From: Bacteroidales bacterium
Lineage (GTDB): Bacteria > Bacteroidota > Bacteroidia > Bacteroidales > JAADJA01
Direction: 5' to 3'
NCBI GenBank assembly: GCA_021107975.1
Contig: JAIORT010000324.1
Location: 1-7,993 of the forward strand
DNA: 7,993 bases
Shown here: positions 6,417 to 7,993 of the stretch, piece after piece
Numbering within the stretch: position 1 is the first letter of the stretch
Layout: every line of letters starts with the position of its first letter
Position numbers and translations under genes: made by a program
The notes under the pieces: generated by a model
The model's input: only the letters and a program-made list of their open reading frames with translations
What the model was told of the DNA's origin: nothing
Database searches by the model: none

Positions 6417-7172
6417 ATGAAGAAGCTAATTGTATTAATATCAATTGTTGTTTTGTTTATCAGTGCATGTGAAAACTCTGATGATATTGTAAAAATCATA
6501 GAAAACACTCCGTTAACTGAAGCAGAAGTAGCAGAAGGACTTAAAGAGGCTTTAAAAGTTGGCACTGACACCGCTGTTTCTATCGTTTCACAAGTAAACG
6601 GGTATTATATGGATGAATTAATAAAAATTTATATGCCACCCGAAGCCGATATCATTGTTGAAAATGCTGATAATCCTTTATTGACTACTTTAGGGGTTGA
6701 TGATTTTATCCAGGATATGGTCATGAAATTGAACCGTGCTGCCGAAGATGCTGCAACAGAAGCAATCCCGATTTTTATTGATGCAATAACAGAGATGACT
6801 ATTCAGGATGCTTTCAATATTTTGAATGGTTCTGATACTGCCGCCACCCATTACCTTCGTGAAAAAACTTATATAAACCTGCAGGAAGCTTTCCAACCGA
6901 AGATTGCCACTTCATTGAATAAACCACTTGTTGCCGGTATTTCTGCAACGGATACCTGGGATACATTTACTTCTTTATATAATGATATTGCCAACTCCCT
7001 GGCAGGTCAACTTGCCGGTTTAACACCTGTTACTGTTGAACTGGATGAATACGTTACTATAAAAGCATTAAATGGATTATTTATAAAAGTTGCTGACGAA
7101 GAAAAAGATATCCGTACCGATCCGCTGGCTCGTGTAACGGATATTTTGAAAAGAGTGTTTGGGAATAATTGA
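6417..7172 (+). CDS. DUF4197 family lipoprotein
   Basis: This protein of unknown function carries a lipoprotein signal peptide and is predicted to be anchored in the envelope. I place the start at ATG 6417, four bases after the pyrG stop. It gives MKKL, a hydrophobic stretch (about 4-14) and a lipobox ISAC with the lipidated Cys18. Starting at an earlier in-frame ATG (6309) would run deep into pyrG and bury the signal peptide. A weak AGG lies seven bases upstream. The mature part matches what I recall of DUF4197: LTEAEVAEGLKEALKVGTDTA (about 34-54), MKLNRAAEDAA (about 104-114), a DAFNILNGSDTAATHYLREKT block (about 132-152) and a C-terminal ALNGLFIKVADEEKDIRTDP segment ahead of the end. The whole is mostly helical, alanine-rich and 251 residues long. 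No catalytic motif is recognised. Position suggests co-transcription with pyrG, which says little about function. The family name is from memory and not from a search. Confidence 0.85.
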   Translation: MKKLIVLISIVVLFISACENSDDIVKIIENTPLTEAEVAEGLKEALKVGTDTAVSIVSQVNGYYMDELIKIYMPPEADIIVENADNPLLTTLGVDDFIQDMVMKLNRAAEDAATEAIPIFIDAITEMTIQDAFNILNGSDTAATHYLREKTYINLQEAFQPKIATSLNKPLVAGISATDTWDTFTSLYNDIANSLAGQLAGLTPVTVELDEYVTIKALNGLFIKVADEEKDIRTDPLARVTDILKRVFGNN

Positions 7173-7222
7173 TCGCCTTCTTTTCTTATCGGAACTAATA
7201 AATATTGAATATAAAATTTATT

Positions 7223-7230
7223 TAATTTTG
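7223..7230 (+). promoter_or_regulatory. Possible -7 promoter element for gldF
   Basis: TAATTTTG matches the Bacteroidota -7 consensus TAnnTTTG exactly and lies 19 bases before the gldF ATG, so the leader would be only about 10-15 bases. No TTTG occurs at the right distance upstream; an ATTG at 7204-7207 gives a spacer of 15, which is too short. The 77-base gap after the lipoprotein gene, with no convincing terminator, leaves both an own promoter and read-through possible. Confidence 0.35.
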
Positions 7231-7249
7231 CCCTTCAAATTTTCCGGAT

Positions 7250-7981
7250 ATGTTCACACTTTTTTGGAAAGAAGTAAACAGTTTTCTTAATTCGCTGATT
7301 GGATATATTGTTATTGCTGTATTCCTTTTGGTAAACGGTTTGTTTTTATGGGTTTTTCCGTTAGAATCAAATATCCTCGATTTTGGTTATGCTAATCTCG
7401 ATGGATTGTTCCTGTTAGCCCCCTTTGTATTTCTATTTCTTATTCCTGCCATTACTATGCGTTTTTTTTCCGAAGAAAAGAAAAGCGGCACGATTGAATT
7501 ATTAATGACCAAACCTTTAACCGATATGCAGGTTATTCTTGCAAAATATTTCGCCGGACTAACGCTTGTTGTTTTTTCTCTCCTGCCTACATTAGTTTAT
7601 TTCTTTTCTGTTTACCAGTTAGGATTTCCAAAAGGCAACCTTGATATCGGCGGCATGTGGGGTTCGTATATTGGCTTGCTTTTTTTAGGAGCCTCCTTTG
7701 TTGCAATTGGTTTATTTGCCTCCTCAATTACCGATAATCAAATTGTTTCGTTTATTGTAGCTGTTTTACTTTCCGGATTTATTTATATTGGGTTCGAGTT
7801 CATTTACAGCCTCGACCTTTTCGGTAATTTTGATTTGTTTATTAAAACACTTGGAATCAATTCTCATTATTCTGCTATGAGCAGAGGTGTGATAGATACC
7901 AGGGATCTTTTATACTTTTTAAGCATTATTGCTTTTTTTATTTTGCTAACTAAAATAGCGCTTGAATCCAGAAAATGGTGA
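7250..7981 (+). CDS. gldF: Gliding-motility-associated ABC transporter permease GldF
   Basis: This is an ABC-2 type permease, the membrane subunit that in flavobacteria pairs with GldG and the ATPase GldA; gldA is not in this window. The 243 residues match the usual length. About six membrane segments are visible: 14-35, 53-72, 102-123, 138-159, 164-184 and 219-237. The cytoplasmic EEKKSGTIELLMTKPLTD block (75-92) after the second segment is the hallmark of this permease family, where it contacts the ATPase. The first residues, FTLFWKEVNSFLNSLIGYIV, are typical of GldF. The ATG at 7250 follows a 77-base spacer. The stop appears to overlap the start of the next gene, as expected for gldF-gldG. 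Gld ABC genes also occur in non-gliding Bacteroidota, so motility should not be assumed. Confidence 0.9.
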   Translation: MFTLFWKEVNSFLNSLIGYIVIAVFLLVNGLFLWVFPLESNILDFGYANLDGLFLLAPFVFLFLIPAITMRFFSEEKKSGTIELLMTKPLTDMQVILAKYFAGLTLVVFSLLPTLVYFFSVYQLGFPKGNLDIGGMWGSYIGLLFLGASFVAIGLFASSITDNQIVSFIVAVLLSGFIYIGFEFIYSLDLFGNFDLFIKTLGINSHYSAMSRGVIDTRDLLYFLSIIAFFILLTKIALESRKW

Positions 7982-7993
7982 AGAAGATTGACT
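7978..7993 (+). CDS. gldG: Probable start of gldG, cut by the window end
   Basis: A GTG at 7978-7980 overlaps the gldF stop (GTGA, a four-base overlap) and opens a frame that reads VKKID before the window ends. A short basic start followed by a membrane segment would fit GldG, the usual partner encoded after gldF. Only five codons can be read, so the name rests on gene order and the overlap. An ATG start beyond the window edge is equally possible. Confidence 0.4.

Noticed and set aside
7197..7222. AATAAAT / ATTTATT inverted repeat between the lipoprotein gene and gldF
   Set aside because: Seven A-T-only pairs around a 12-base loop would be unstable; chance is the simplest explanation in this AT-rich gap.
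1..7993. Search for a defence, mobile or otherwise undescribed multi-gene system
   Set aside because: Every substantial reading frame belongs to a recognisable family; there are no transposases, integrases, CRISPR-like spaced repeats or clusters of unknown genes. The only uncharacterised gene is the DUF4197 lipoprotein.

Overview
The window is AT-rich DNA from a member of the Bacteroidota. Several independent signs support this. The primary sigma factor is the short form of the phylum, without region 1.1 and opening MRQLKITKSITNRE. Promoter-like sites fit the phylum's TTTG-N19-21-TAnnTTTG pattern. Purine-rich Shine-Dalgarno sequences are nearly absent. The GAPDH is the long, N-terminally extended type I know from flavobacteria and relatives, and a gldF gene is present. 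I cannot fix the genus. The sequence suggests an environmental Bacteroidales- or Flavobacteria-like lineage rather than a typical gut Bacteroides.

Layout, left to right. dapF (lysine and peptidoglycan precursor synthesis) lies on the minus strand at 2-793. A 166-base divergent spacer separates it from a membrane-anchored, single-PDZ HtrA/Deg serine protease (960-2096). A 243-base AT-rich spacer follows, holding a textbook Bacteroidota promoter with a perfect inverted repeat inside it, and then rpoD (2340-3206). rpoD ends in a strong rho-independent terminator, and a second promoter-like site overlaps that terminator and would drive the next unit. That unit is tightly packed: long-form GAPDH (3321-4796), CTP synthase pyrG two bases later (4799-6412), and a DUF4197 lipoprotein four bases after that (6417-7172). 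After a 77-base gap carrying a -7-like element, gldF (7250-7981) encodes the ABC-2 permease of the Gld transporter. The window ends just inside what looks like gldG, whose GTG start would overlap the gldF stop.

All complete genes are intact, with catalytic residues in place. They cover core functions: cell-wall precursor synthesis, envelope proteolysis, housekeeping transcription, central carbon metabolism, nucleotide synthesis and an envelope/gliding transporter. I saw no tRNA, rRNA, CRISPR array, insertion sequence or phage gene. I found no undescribed defence or mobile system. The points most worth a second look are regulatory (rpoD operator-like repeat, terminator/promoter overlap before gap), the cofactor site and N-terminal domain of the GAPDH, and the uncharacterised DUF4197 lipoprotein locked into the pyrG operon.
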